Assembly: GCA_031288885.1 (NCBI GenBank)
Contig: JAITQP010000291.1
Span: 1-20,808 of the forward strand
DNA: 20,808 nucleotides
Direction: 5' to 3'
Origin: Prevotellaceae bacterium
Lineage (GTDB): Bacteria; Bacteroidota; Bacteroidia; Bacteroidales; UBA932
The notes below the pieces were generated by a model that was given only the letters and a program-made list of their open reading frames with translations, ran no database searches and was not told where the DNA came from. Each line of letters opens with the position of its first letter. Position 1 is the stretch's first letter. Of the stretch, positions 11,467 through 20,060 are shown piece after piece. Made by a program: the position numbers and the translations under genes.

Positions 11467-13461
11467 ATGTTTCGGAACATAGCAACAGCGCTACTTTTTT
11501 CATCCCTGCTGTTTTGCCAAAAAGCGTTTGCGCAAATCAACAAGGAGTACTTTTTTATGAAAGGCACAGGCGACCTCATTGAGCGCAAGTACTCTGCCGC
11601 CATCGAGAGCTTCAACGTGCTCATAAAGGTGGATACCAACATGCACGACGCCTACTTCCGCCGCGCCATTGCCAAGTATAACCTCGGCGACTTCATTGGC
11701 GCGCTGAGCGACTTCAACAGGGCGATACGCCTCAATCCGGTGTTCACCTACGCCTACTTCTACCGCGCCATCACGCACAACAGCCTCGGCAACCACAGCG
11801 AGGCGCTCAAGGACTTGGAGGAGGCCAACGAGCTGCGCCCCGAGCTGCCCGGGGTGTACTACAGCCGCGCGCTGAGCTACTTCTTCCTGCAGCAGTTTGA
11901 TAAGGCTATCAGCGATTTTGACCGATTTTTGCGCTACGAGCCCAAGGCGTCGGAGGGCTACGTAAATCGCGGCACGTGCAAGCTCTTCCTCAAGGACACC
12001 GCTGGCGCTATTGGCGACTACAACCGCGCCATCTCCATCAACCGCTACGACGCTGACGGCTACAGCCGTCGGGGGCGCGTGTACGCCCTGCAGAGCAAAA
12101 ACGACCTCGCGCTGAAGGATTTTAACGAAGCCATACGCCTCGACACCACCTCGGCCATCAACTACTACTTCCGCGCCATCACCCTCTACAACAGCAAGAA
12201 CATAAACGGCGCGCTCCTCGACTTTGACAAGGTGCTCGCGCTCGACCCCTACAACGCCCTGACGCTCTACAACCGCGCCCTCATGCTTTCGCAAACGGGC
12301 GACTACGACCACGCGCTCGAGAGCTACACGCAGGCCGCCGACATCAACCCGGGTAACGTGCTCATTTACTACAACCGCGCCGCCGTTTACCTCGAAAAAA
12401 AGATGCCCCGTGAGGCTATCGAAGACTACACTAAGGCGATTGAGCTCTACCCCGACTTTGCCAACGCCTACCTCAACCGCTCCTACGCCAAGCGGATGCG
12501 TAGCGATATGCGCGGCGCAAAGCAGGATTACGACGTTGCCATGAAAAAAATTGCCGAGCACCAGAGCAAGCTCGCGTCGGACAGCAGCATGGCCGAGTAC
12601 GCCGATACGAGCCAAAAGTTCAACCAGCTGGTGGCGTTTGACGCCGACTTTGGCAACAAAAACTTCTCCGGCGACCAGCTGCAGTACCGCCGCGTGGACA
12701 TTACCCTGCTGCCGCTATTCCGCATAGCGGTTGGAGCGGGCGACGACCGGCGCCGCTACAGCGCATACTTCAACGCCAGCTTGGAAAAATTCCGCCAGCA
12801 GGCGTACGCCCTGCAGGTTTCCGTGGTGAACGGAAAGCCTGCGCGCGACGCGGCCACCCTGCGGCAGCTCACGCAGCAAAGCGAGCGCCTTATCGACAGC
12901 GCGAGCGGAAGCAGCCTCGGATACTTCGCCAAGGCCTCGCTGCTGGAGGAGCAAAGCCAGTACACCGCATCGCTCACCTACTACCGGCAGTCGCTGAGCA
13001 TAGACAGGAGCAACGCTTTCTACTACTTTAACCGCAGCGTGGCGCAGAGCGAAATGGTGGAGTTCATCTCAAGCATCGACAACAACACGCAGACCATTGT
13101 GCTGGAGCGCGACAACTCCACCTCCATGCAGTACAAATCGAACAGCGAGGCCAAGCTCTACAACTACAACGACGCCATCAGCGACCTCCGGCAAGCCATT
13201 GAGCTGCAGCCCGACTTTGCGTACGCCTACTACAACCTCGGCAACCTGCAGTGCAACTCCAACCAGATGCCCGAGGCGATTGAGAGCTACACGCACGCCA
13301 TTGCGCTGCACCCCAGCATGGGCGAAGCGTACTACAACCGCGGGCTGGTGCAGCTTTACCTGCGCGACACCGAAAAGGGCTGCCTCGACGTTAGCAAATC
13401 CGGAGAGCTGGGCGTTAAGGAGGCGTACAACGTTATCAAGCGATTTTGCACAAAAAAGTAG
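11467..13461 (+). CDS. Exported tetratricopeptide-repeat protein
   Basis: The 664-residue protein has a signal peptide (MFRNIATALLFSSLLF, cleavage near AFA-QI). About ten TPR units follow at residues 25-360. Each carries the usual W/Y-G/A-Y...F/Y-A/P pattern, for example AYFRRAIAKYNLGDFIGALSD. A non-repeat region at about 365-480 begins with a Gln/Ser-rich stretch. Further TPR units lie at about 485-520 and 565-650. TPR arrays bind partner proteins; in Bacteroidetes such periplasmic proteins are often scaffolds, but the partner is unknown. It follows mtgA by 36 bases on the same strand and may share its transcript, which would suggest a cell-envelope role. It ends before the terminator at 13487. 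Confidence 0.88.
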   Translation: MFRNIATALLFSSLLFCQKAFAQINKEYFFMKGTGDLIERKYSAAIESFNVLIKVDTNMHDAYFRRAIAKYNLGDFIGALSDFNRAIRLNPVFTYAYFYRAITHNSLGNHSEALKDLEEANELRPELPGVYYSRALSYFFLQQFDKAISDFDRFLRYEPKASEGYVNRGTCKLFLKDTAGAIGDYNRAISINRYDADGYSRRGRVYALQSKNDLALKDFNEAIRLDTTSAINYYFRAITLYNSKNINGALLDFDKVLALDPYNALTLYNRALMLSQTGDYDHALESYTQAADINPGNVLIYYNRAAVYLEKKMPREAIEDYTKAIELYPDFANAYLNRSYAKRMRSDMRGAKQDYDVAMKKIAEHQSKLASDSSMAEYADTSQKFNQLVAFDADFGNKNFSGDQLQYRRVDITLLPLFRIAVGAGDDRRRYSAYFNASLEKFRQQAYALQVSVVNGKPARDAATLRQLTQQSERLIDSASGSSLGYFAKASLLEEQSQYTASLTYYRQSLSIDRSNAFYYFNRSVAQSEMVEFISSIDNNTQTIVLERDNSTSMQYKSNSEAKLYNYNDAISDLRQAIELQPDFAYAYYNLGNLQCNSNQMPEAIESYTHAIALHPSMGEAYYNRGLVQLYLRDTEKGCLDVSKSGELGVKEAYNVIKRFCTKK

Positions 13462-13486
13462 GGGCAAATGCTCCTGTCAGGCGCAA

Positions 13487-13522
13487 CAAAAGCCGGCAGC
13501 TAATTAAAGCTACCGGCTTTTG
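13487..13522. terminator. Two-way terminator after the TPR gene
   Basis: CAAAAGCCGG and CCGGCTTTTG pair perfectly, extended inward by AGCT/AGCT past one mismatch. The arms begin and end in A4 and T4, so it suits both the plus-strand TPR gene and the minus-strand gene ending at 13541. Confidence 0.75.
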
Positions 13523-13540
13523 TACGTGCTGCTGGGTGCG

Positions 13541-13858
13541 CTACAGCCCCAACCCAAACATGGCTGCAATCGTTCCAAACACCGTTAAGAGCAAAATCAA
13601 GTCAACCACCGACAGGATAAAACCGGTAATCGCAAGTCCCTTTGGGCTTTTGAACAGCCCCACAGACGAGAGGACAAGGCCTAATACCCATAAAATCCAC
13701 CCGAAGACGGGTATCCACCCAAGAAAAACGGCTAATAAGGCCAGCACAAACCCCGCCGTGCCAACCCCATTTGACGCTTGCTCTACTTGGTTAACAATGA
13801 TTGTCTGACCATTTTGCTGTGAGCCCTGCTCACCGCTGTTTGTTGTAACTTCTGACAT
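13541..13858 (-). CDS. Small membrane protein (DUF4190-like)
   Basis: The 105-residue protein has a polar Gln/Ser/Asn-rich N-terminus (1-30). Three membrane segments follow at about 34-49, 52-69 and 76-100. The pattern is GTAGFVLALLAVFLGWIPVFGWILWVLG, then SPKGLAITGFILSV. This resembles small DUF4190-type membrane proteins, in which G-x-A-x-x-G-F-x-L segments repeat. No function is known. ATG 13858 gives the only sensible N-terminus. It stands alone, convergent with the TPR gene. No clear -7 box was found upstream in 13859-13960. Confidence 0.7.
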   Translation of the reverse strand: MSEVTTNSGEQGSQQNGQTIIVNQVEQASNGVGTAGFVLALLAVFLGWIPVFGWILWVLGLVLSSVGLFKSPKGLAITGFILSVVDLILLLTVFGTIAAMFGLGL

Positions 13859-14041
13859 AAGATTAAATTTTGAATGTTCTGCCTACTCTTTACAGGATTT
13901 TCGGCATACCTCCTTTTATTTGGCTACAATTAACCACAAAATAACAACATTATTCTGAAATAACCAAATATTTCTTCAGCTGTATGAAAAATTGCAAAAT
14001 TCACATTTCGGCGTTGTTGATTTTTAGCAACGATAAAGATG

Positions 14042-14118
14042 TTGATTATACAAACAAAACTACTACCTTTGTTATCGTATATGATAATATCATATATGGT
14101 ATTATCATATACGATAAC
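14042..14118 (+). promoter_or_regulatory. Promoter with a 19-bp palindromic operator for the DUF2281 gene
   Basis: TTG (14042-14044), 19 bases, TACCTTTG (14064-14071) is a full consensus promoter. Starting at the last base of the -7 box, 14071-14089 (GTTATCGTATATGATAATA) is repeated in perfect inverted form at 14100-14118, with a 10-base spacer. A repressor bound here would cover the transcription start. The leader from there to ATG 14129 is short. The rest of the 270-base gap from 13859 shows nothing else. Confidence 0.75.
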
Positions 14119-14128
14119 ATCACGCATC

Positions 14129-14332
14129 ATGGAAACATCTGTTTTATACCGAAAAATTCTTCAGCTGCCTTTACCCATGCAGCAGGAGGTGTCGGACTAC
14201 GTAGAGACGCTGCTGCGTAAAGGCTATGAGCGCTCCTCGCGGAGGCCTCGCGCCGGCTGCATGAAAGGCACTTTTGCCTATATGAGCGAGGATTTCAACG
14301 CGCCGTTAGACGATTTTAAAGACTACGTGTAA
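14129..14332 (+). CDS. DUF2281-type antitoxin, without adjacent toxin
   Basis: The 67-residue protein begins METSVLYRKILQLPLPMQQEVSDYVETLL and ends AGCMKGTFAYMSEDFNAPLDDFKDYV. This is the pattern of small VapB-like DUF2281 proteins, which normally sit directly upstream of a PIN-domain VapC ribonuclease. Here the stop is followed by repeat debris and then carB, and no PIN frame is seen on either strand nearby. ATG 14129 lies 10 bases after the operator; the longer frame from 14039 would run through the promoter. The intact operator suggests the gene is still regulated. It may act on a distant toxin or be a relic. Confidence 0.72.
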   Translation: METSVLYRKILQLPLPMQQEVSDYVETLLRKGYERSSRRPRAGCMKGTFAYMSEDFNAPLDDFKDYV

Positions 14333-14340
14333 ATTTTGCG

Positions 14341-14570
14341 CACCATCATTGCTACGCTCCGCTTACAATGGCGAAATTGCATTAGGCGTATTATTAGCCC
14401 ATTACAAAGACGTTGTTGCAACGATGAACGCCGTAGGCGTTGCGTTCCGGTGCCATGATGGGGATAACGTATCGCTGCAACAAAGCACATTACAAGCTTC
14501 GTCTTTCCCCTTTTTACCCGTATATGGGTTCGGGGCTCGCAATGACGCGAGGCGTGCCTCTCCGTTAATG
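14341..14570. repeat. Repeat-rich gap between DUF2281 gene and carB
   Basis: The 388 bases from 14333 to 14720 hold no gene. They contain CATTG...CAATG stems near 14347-14374, a small inverted-repeat element (14411-14485), and a 22-base segment at 14535-14556 that is the exact reverse complement of 9675-9696. The carB promoter region follows. Confidence 0.5.
14411..14485. mobile_element. Second small element with GTTGTTGCAACG-type ends
   Basis: CGTTGTTGCAACG (14411-14423) and CGCTGCAACAAAG (14473-14485) are inverted ends like those at 9641-9779. CATTACAA occurs just outside both ends (14400-14407 and 14488-14495), as a target duplication would. The inside differs from the first copy and holds the hairpin AACGCC-GTA-GGCGTT. 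Confidence 0.45.
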
Positions 14571-14686
14571 TAAATTTTTATCGGACTTTATATAGGCATT
14601 ATCCGGTAAAGTGGTTGTGGAAATAGCTACCAAAAAAACTTGCAGCCTTCCCAGCATTTGCCGCGCGGCATTCAAAAAAATTCATG

Positions 14687-14694
14687 TATATTTG
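14687..14694 (+). promoter_or_regulatory. -7 box of carB
   Basis: TATATTTG matches TAnnTTTG, 26 bases before ATG 14721. The nearest TTG (14678 or upstream) is not at the usual spacing. Confidence 0.45.
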
Positions 14695-14720
14695 CAGCGC
14701 AAAATTATACCCTAAATTTT

Positions 14721-17700
14721 ATGTACCAACCACGCAGCGTAAAGAAAGTTGTCCTCCTCGGATCGGGGGCGCTCAAGATTGGCGAAGCGGGCGAGTTTGA
14801 CTACTCCGGCTCGCAGGCGCTCAAGGCTTTTAAGGAGGAGGGTATCGAAACCATCCTGATTAACCCCAACATTGCCACCATTCAAACTTCGGAAAATATT
14901 GCCGACAAGGTTTACTTCCTGCCGGTGACGCCCGAGTACGTCGAGGAGGTCATCGCAAAGGAGCGCCCGCAGGGCATCCTGCTGGCCTTTGGCGGGCAAA
15001 CGGCGCTCAACTGCGGCGTGAAGCTTTTTCAGCGCGGCGCGCTGGAAAAGTACGGCGTGGCGGTGCTGGGCACGCCCGTGCAGGCTATCATCGACACCGA
15101 AGACCGCGAAAAGTTTGTGAAGAAGCTGGACGAAATCGACGTGAAGACCATCAAGAGCGAGGCGGTGACCACCGTGAAGGAGGCCAAGCGGGTTGCCGGC
15201 GAGCTGGGCTACCCCGTCATTATCCGCGCCGCCTACACGCTGGGCGGGCTGGGGTCGGGCTTCTGCGACAACGAGGAGGAGATGGAGGCGCTGGCGCAAA
15301 AGGCGTTTACGTACTCCCCGCAAATCCTCGTCGAAAAGTCGCTCAAGGGCTGGAAGGAGGTGGAGTACGAGGTGGTGCGCGACCGCTACGACAACTGCAT
15401 CACCGTGTGCAACATGGAAAACTTTGACCCGCTGGGCATCCACACGGGCGAGAGCATCGTGGTAGCGCCCTCGCAAACGCTGACCAACTCCGAGTACCAC
15501 AAGCTGCGCCGGCTGGCCATCAAGATTATCCGGCACATCGGCATTGTGGGCGAGTGCAACGTGCAGTACGCGCTCGACCCCAGCTCGGAGGACTACCGCG
15601 TGATTGAGGTCAACGCGCGGCTGTCGCGCTCGTCGGCGCTGGCGTCGAAGGCTACGGGGTACCCGCTGGCGTTTGTGGCGGCAAAGCTGGGCTTGGGCTA
15701 CGGGCTGCACGAGCTGAAAAATTCGGTCACCAAAACCACCACCGCCTGCTTTGAGCCGGCGCTCGACTACATCGTCTGCAAAATTCCCCGCTGGGACTTG
15801 GGCAAGTTCAAAGGCGTGTCGCGCGAGCTGGGGTCGAGCATGAAGTCGGTGGGCGAGGTGATGGCGATAGGGCGCAGCTTTGAGGAGGCCGTGCAGAAAG
15901 GGCTGCGCATGATTGGGCAGGGCATGCACGGCTTTGTGGCCAACAAGGAGCTCGCGGTGGACAACATCGACGAGGCGCTGAGCCACCCCACCGACCGGCG
16001 CATCTTTGTTATTGCCCACGCGCTCTACAAGGGCTACAGCGTGGAGAAAATCCACGCGCTGACAAAAATTGACCGGTGGTTTCTCGAAAAGCTGCGCAGC
16101 ATTGTTGCCCTCGAAAAGAAGCTGGAGGCCTACAGCGGCATGGAGAGCCTCCCCGACGAGCTGCTGCGGGAGGCAAAGCAAAAGGGTTTTTCGGACTTCC
16201 AGCTGGCGCGAACGGTGCTCAAGGCCAAGAGCGACAGCATGGAGAATAAGCTGCGGGAGGTGCGGGAGCAGCGCAAGGCGCGCGGCGTTACGCCGGTGGT
16301 GAAGCAGATAGACACGTTGGCGGCGGAGTATCCCGCCAAAACAAACTACCTCTACGTAACCTACAACGGCACGGCGCACGACGTGGCGTTCCCCCAAGAC
16401 GGGCGCGACGTGGTGGTGCTCGGCTCGGGCGCGTACCGCATCGGCAGCTCGGTGGAGTTTGACTGGTGCAGCGTGAACGCCAGCCACACCATCCGCCGGC
16501 GGGGGTACCGCTCCATCATGATAAACTTCAACCCCGAAACCGTCTCCACCGACTACGACGAGTGCGACCGCCTCTACTTTGACGAGCTCACCCTCGAGCG
16601 GGTGCTCGACATCGCCGACTTGGAGCGGCCTGCGGGCGTGGTGGTCTCCGTGGGCGGGCAAATCCCCAACAACCTCGCCATGCGCCTGCACAGCTACGGC
16701 GTCCCCATTCTGGGAACGTCCGCCGAGAACATCGACCGCGCGGAAGACCGCCACAAGTTCTCCTCCATGCTCGACGAGCTCGGCGTTGACCAGCCCCGCT
16801 GGAGGGAGCTCAGCTCCATCAGCGCCATCTACAAGTTTGTGGAGGAGGTGGGCTTTCCGGTGCTCATCCGCCCCTCCTACGTCCTCTCGGGCGCCGCCAT
16901 GAACGTGGTGTCCAACAAGGACGAGCTGGAGTACTTCCTCACGCTGGCCACCAGCGTCTCCAAGCAGCATCCGGTGGTGGTGAGCGAGTTTATCGAAAAC
17001 GCCAAGGAGATTGAGATTGACGCGGTGGCGCAGCGCGGCGAAATGATTGCCTACGCCATCTCGGAGCACGTGGAGTTTGCCGGCGTGCACTCCGGCGACG
17101 CTACGCTGGTGTTTCCGGCGCAAAAAATGTACGTGGAAACCATGCGGCGCATCAAGCGCATATCGCACGAGGTGGCGCGCGGGCTCAACATTTCGGGGCC
17201 GTTCAACATGCAGCTGCTGGCAAAGGACAACGACATCAAGGTGATTGAGTGCAACCTGCGGGCGTCGCGCAGCTTCCCGTTCGTATCCAAGGTGCTCAAG
17301 GTAAACTTTATTGAGCTGGCCACCCGCGTCATGCTGGGCGAGCAGGTGGAGCCGCCGCACAAGTCGGCGTTTGAGCTGGACTACGTGGGGATAAAGGCGC
17401 CGCAGTTCTCCTTTTCGCGCCTCCAGAAGGCCGACCCCGTGCTCGGCGTGGAGATGGCGTCAACGGGCGAGGTGGGCTGCATTGGCGACGACTTCGCGGA
17501 GGCTATCCTTAAGGCAATGCTGTCGGTGGGGTACAACATTCCGGAAAAAAACATCCTGCTCTCCACCGGCGACAGCCGCTCCAAGGTGGACATGCTCTCG
17601 GCGGCGGTGGCGCTGCAGGAAAACGGCTACAGCATCTTCGCCACCAAGGGCACGGCGGATTTTCTGGAGACCAACGGCGTAAAGGCTACCGTGCTCCACT

Positions 17701-17945
17701 GGCCTGACCAACCCGACCAGCCCAACACGCTCACCTACATTAAGGAGAAAAAAATTGACCTCGTGGTGAACATCCCCAAAAACCTCTCCAAGGACGAGCT
17801 CAACAACGACTACCTCATCCGCCGCAGCGCGGTGGACTTCAACATCCCGCTCCTCACCAACGCCCGCTTGTCGAGCGCCTTTATCCACGCTTTCTGCAAG
17901 CTGACAAAAAAGGACATAAAAATCAAAAGCTGGAACGAGTATTAG
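14721..17945 (+). CDS. carB: Carbamoyl-phosphate synthase large subunit
   Basis: The 1074-residue protein makes carbamoyl phosphate from bicarbonate, ammonia and two ATP for pyrimidine and arginine synthesis. Both halves are present. The first begins VVLLGSGALKIGEAGEFDYSG and the second, near residue 562, VVVLGSGAYRIGSSVEFDW. Each has a pre-ATP-grasp and an ATP-grasp domain (PVIIRAAYTLGGLGSG and PVLIRPSYVLSGAAM). The C-terminal MGS-like allosteric domain starts near 940 (NILLSTGDSRSKVDML) and includes FATKGTADFL. The length equals the family norm. ATG 14721 gives the standard start; the upstream extension to 14640 crosses the -7 box. carA, its glutaminase partner, is not adjacent. High GC at third positions creates a long antisense frame that is not a gene. 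Confidence 0.98.
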   Translation: MYQPRSVKKVVLLGSGALKIGEAGEFDYSGSQALKAFKEEGIETILINPNIATIQTSENIADKVYFLPVTPEYVEEVIAKERPQGILLAFGGQTALNCGVKLFQRGALEKYGVAVLGTPVQAIIDTEDREKFVKKLDEIDVKTIKSEAVTTVKEAKRVAGELGYPVIIRAAYTLGGLGSGFCDNEEEMEALAQKAFTYSPQILVEKSLKGWKEVEYEVVRDRYDNCITVCNMENFDPLGIHTGESIVVAPSQTLTNSEYHKLRRLAIKIIRHIGIVGECNVQYALDPSSEDYRVIEVNARLSRSSALASKATGYPLAFVAAKLGLGYGLHELKNSVTKTTTACFEPALDYIVCKIPRWDLGKFKGVSRELGSSMKSVGEVMAIGRSFEEAVQKGLRMIGQGMHGFVANKELAVDNIDEALSHPTDRRIFVIAHALYKGYSVEKIHALTKIDRWFLEKLRSIVALEKKLEAYSGMESLPDELLREAKQKGFSDFQLARTVLKAKSDSMENKLREVREQRKARGVTPVVKQIDTLAAEYPAKTNYLYVTYNGTAHDVAFPQDGRDVVVLGSGAYRIGSSVEFDWCSVNASHTIRRRGYRSIMINFNPETVSTDYDECDRLYFDELTLERVLDIADLERPAGVVVSVGGQIPNNLAMRLHSYGVPILGTSAENIDRAEDRHKFSSMLDELGVDQPRWRELSSISAIYKFVEEVGFPVLIRPSYVLSGAAMNVVSNKDELEYFLTLATSVSKQHPVVVSEFIENAKEIEIDAVAQRGEMIAYAISEHVEFAGVHSGDATLVFPAQKMYVETMRRIKRISHEVARGLNISGPFNMQLLAKDNDIKVIECNLRASRSFPFVSKVLKVNFIELATRVMLGEQVEPPHKSAFELDYVGIKAPQFSFSRLQKADPVLGVEMASTGEVGCIGDDFAEAILKAMLSVGYNIPEKNILLSTGDSRSKVDMLSAAVALQENGYSIFATKGTADFLETNGVKATVLHWPDQPDQPNTLTYIKEKKIDLVVNIPKNLSKDELNNDYLIRRSAVDFNIPLLTNARLSSAFIHAFCKLTKKDIKIKSWNEY

Positions 17946-18010
17946 TCAGCTTCACCTCTGAATCTCACTTGTTCACCGTTTTGAGTTATCTTGGTGTTGT
18001 GAAGAACAAA

Positions 18011-18040
18011 CAAAGACGAAGTTTGCAGCTTCGTCTTTTG
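18011..18040 (+). terminator. Terminator of carB
   Basis: AAAGACGAAG and CTTCGTCTTT form a ten-base stem with a seven-base loop, flanked by AT-rich sequence. It is 65 bases after the carB stop. Confidence 0.7.
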
Positions 18041-18104
18041 ATATATACTCCTGCCCATTTCGTGGAGAGAATTCGGGAGAGTTGGAGGTGAGGTTGGAGT
18101 GATG

Positions 18105-18134
18105 TTGATTATAAGAGAATTTTGTATAACTTTG
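18105..18134 (+). promoter_or_regulatory. Promoter of the mrr-fic operon
   Basis: TTG (18105-18107), a 19-base spacer and TAACTTTG (18127-18134) match the Bacteroidetes consensus. A leader of about 110 bases follows to ATG 18254. The gap 17946-18253 otherwise holds only the carB terminator. Confidence 0.7.
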
Positions 18135-18253
18135 CGAGGAATAAATTGTAAAAATTTCGTAGCCTTGGTGGTAAAAGCATACCGTCAATTAGTAATCAAT
18201 AAAAACAGACCTGCTTTGAGAACAGTATTTACCAAAAAAATAAAAAAAATAGT

Positions 18254-19168
18254 ATGATACCCGATTTTCAAACGTTAATGCTCCCTTTATTGGATTCGGT
18301 AAAGGACAAAAAGGAATACCGCTTCAACGACATTGTTGATAATTTAGCGGGAAAATTTACTTTGTCTGAAGAGGAGAAAAAGAAATTGCTACCCAGTGGC
18401 GTAGATTTTGTATTTAGAAATAGGGTTGGCTGGGCAAAAACCTATCTAAAAAAGGCAGGATTGTTGGAAACTCCCAAGCGAGGTTTTACCTACATCACGC
18501 AAAGAGGTATAGATGTTTTGAAGCAAAAGCCTAAAACAATCAATCTTGCATTCTTAAAGAAATTTCCTGAATTTTTGGAATTTCGAAGTATATCAACAGA
18601 AAATATTTCGGCAGAAGGCGCTAGTACTCAAAATAATGAACAACTTAAAACGCCGGAAGAAATTCTTGATGATACCTATCAAGATATTCAAAAAACGTTG
18701 GCGCAAGAATTATTGGATAAAATTCAGCAACTATCGCCTCCTTCTTTTGAGCGTTTGGTTGTTGACCTGCTGGTAAAAATGGGCTATGGCGGCTCTGTGA
18801 AAGACGCTGGAAAAACGACCGGAAAAACCGGAGATGAGGGCATTGATGGAATTATAAAGGAGGACAAACTCGGGTTAGATATTATTTACATACAAGCAAA
18901 AAAGTGGCAACAAGGTAATACAGTAGGGCGTCCTGAAATACAGAGGTTTGTAGGCGCGTTAGCTGGTCAAGGCGCAAAAAAGGGCATATTTATTACAACA
19001 TCCTCCTTTACCAAAGAAGCGTTGTCATATATTCCCCGCAACGAAACAAAAATTGTATTAATCGACGGGCTTCAGCTGGCGCAGCTGATGATTGACCACA
19101 ACCTCGGAGTGACAGTTCAGCACACCTACGAAATAAAAAAAGTTGATATGGATTATTTTGAAGAGTAA
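18254..19168 (+). CDS. mrr: Mrr-family type IV restriction endonuclease
   Basis: The 304-residue protein has an N-terminal winged-helix Mrr domain (1-92), with blocks YRFNDIVDNLA, NRVGWAKTYLKKAGLLE and GFTYITQRGIDVLK. A linker (110-150) follows, then the Mrr catalytic domain (155-285). The PD-(D/E)xK nuclease core is FERLVVDLLVKMGY, GDEGIDGII with Asp198, and DIIYIQAKKW with Gln214 and Lys216. In the family it cleaves methylated DNA. The catalytic set looks complete. Base composition is AT-rich compared with carB and pyrF, a sign of transfer. It overlaps the fic start by one base (TAATG), so the two are translationally coupled. Confidence 0.93.
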   Translation: MIPDFQTLMLPLLDSVKDKKEYRFNDIVDNLAGKFTLSEEEKKKLLPSGVDFVFRNRVGWAKTYLKKAGLLETPKRGFTYITQRGIDVLKQKPKTINLAFLKKFPEFLEFRSISTENISAEGASTQNNEQLKTPEEILDDTYQDIQKTLAQELLDKIQQLSPPSFERLVVDLLVKMGYGGSVKDAGKTTGKTGDEGIDGIIKEDKLGLDIIYIQAKKWQQGNTVGRPEIQRFVGALAGQGAKKGIFITTSSFTKEALSYIPRNETKIVLIDGLQLAQLMIDHNLGVTVQHTYEIKKVDMDYFEE

Positions 19169-20040
19169 TGATGAAAACAATAGGTGAGTTACATAAAGAA
19201 TGGCTTTCGCTACAGCCGTTGAGGGCGGAATACCAGCGTAGGTTAGACCGTAAGCTGATGCTGGAGTTCAACTACAACTCCAACCACATGGAGGGAAATA
19301 CGCTAACTTACGGGCAGACCAAGCTGCTTTTTATGTTTGGCGAAACAACGGGAAGCGCCAAGCTGCGGGACTACGAAGAAATGAAAGCCCACAACGTAGG
19401 GTTGGAGCTGACAAGGAGGGAGGCCGCTGATGCTGAACGTCCCCTAACCGAGAATTTTATTCGCGAGCTAAACAAAACCATCTTTGTGGAGGACTTTTGG
19501 AAAACGGACGCCCGTCAAGCTTCCTCCTACCAAATTCATGCTGGGGTGTACAAAACCCGCCCAAATTCTGTGGTAACGGTTACGGGTGAAACATTTGAGT
19601 ACGCTTCGCCGGAAGAAACGCCTGCGCTAATGTCTGATTTGGTAGCATGGTACAACGCAACAGAGCGGCAAAACGCCCTACATCCGGTAGAGCTGGCGGC
19701 GTTGCTTCACTATCGCTACGTTAGGATACACCCGTTTGAGGATGGCAACGGCCGCATAGCCCGATTGCTGGTTAACTATGTTCTGTTGAAGAATAATTTC
19801 CCGATGCTAATTGTTCTGAGTTCCGACAAAGAGAATTACCTGCGGATTTTACACCAATGCGACGTAGCCGTGGGCGACAACCCTACAGACGGAGCAACGG
19901 CAACGGTAGCGCAAATCCGTCCGCTTGCGGATTACCTTGAAAAGTTAGCGATACGCTCACTGCAGGTAGCCATCAAGGCGGCAAAGGGAGAGCTTGTTGA
20001 CGAGCCGGACGACGTGGATAGAAATTTACGCAACCAATAA
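19168..20040 (+). CDS. Fic family protein with N-terminal inhibitory motif
   Basis: The 290-residue protein carries the Fic active site HPFEDGNGRIAR (188-199), with catalytic His188 and the full HPFxDGNGRxxR consensus. It is therefore expected to transfer AMP (or another nucleotide part) to a target protein. Near the N-terminus SNHMEGN (38-44) matches the inhibitory helix (S/T)xxxE(G/N), with Glu42 positioned to block ATP. It is thus a self-inhibited class II Fic. The beta-hairpin flap is around YASPEETP (145-152). The C-terminus has helical segments. The start overlaps the mrr stop; a second ATG is at 19171. pyrF follows after 20 bases and may be on the same transcript. Confidence 0.92.
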   Translation: MMKTIGELHKEWLSLQPLRAEYQRRLDRKLMLEFNYNSNHMEGNTLTYGQTKLLFMFGETTGSAKLRDYEEMKAHNVGLELTRREAADAERPLTENFIRELNKTIFVEDFWKTDARQASSYQIHAGVYKTRPNSVVTVTGETFEYASPEETPALMSDLVAWYNATERQNALHPVELAALLHYRYVRIHPFEDGNGRIARLLVNYVLLKNNFPMLIVLSSDKENYLRILHQCDVAVGDNPTDGATATVAQIRPLADYLEKLAIRSLQVAIKAAKGELVDEPDDVDRNLRNQ

Positions 20041-20060
20041 CACCTTAGCTGAGAAAAACA

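Noticed and set aside
11500..12615. Minus-strand open frame of 371 codons opposite the TPR gene
   Set aside because: It is the antisense shadow of a repeat protein; its Val/Ala repeats follow from the TPR codon pattern.
14712..17360. Very long minus-strand open frame (882 codons) opposite carB
   Set aside because: It mirrors carB exactly, has a His/Val/Leu-rich low-complexity sequence typical of antisense frames in GC-rich genes, and shows no known domain.
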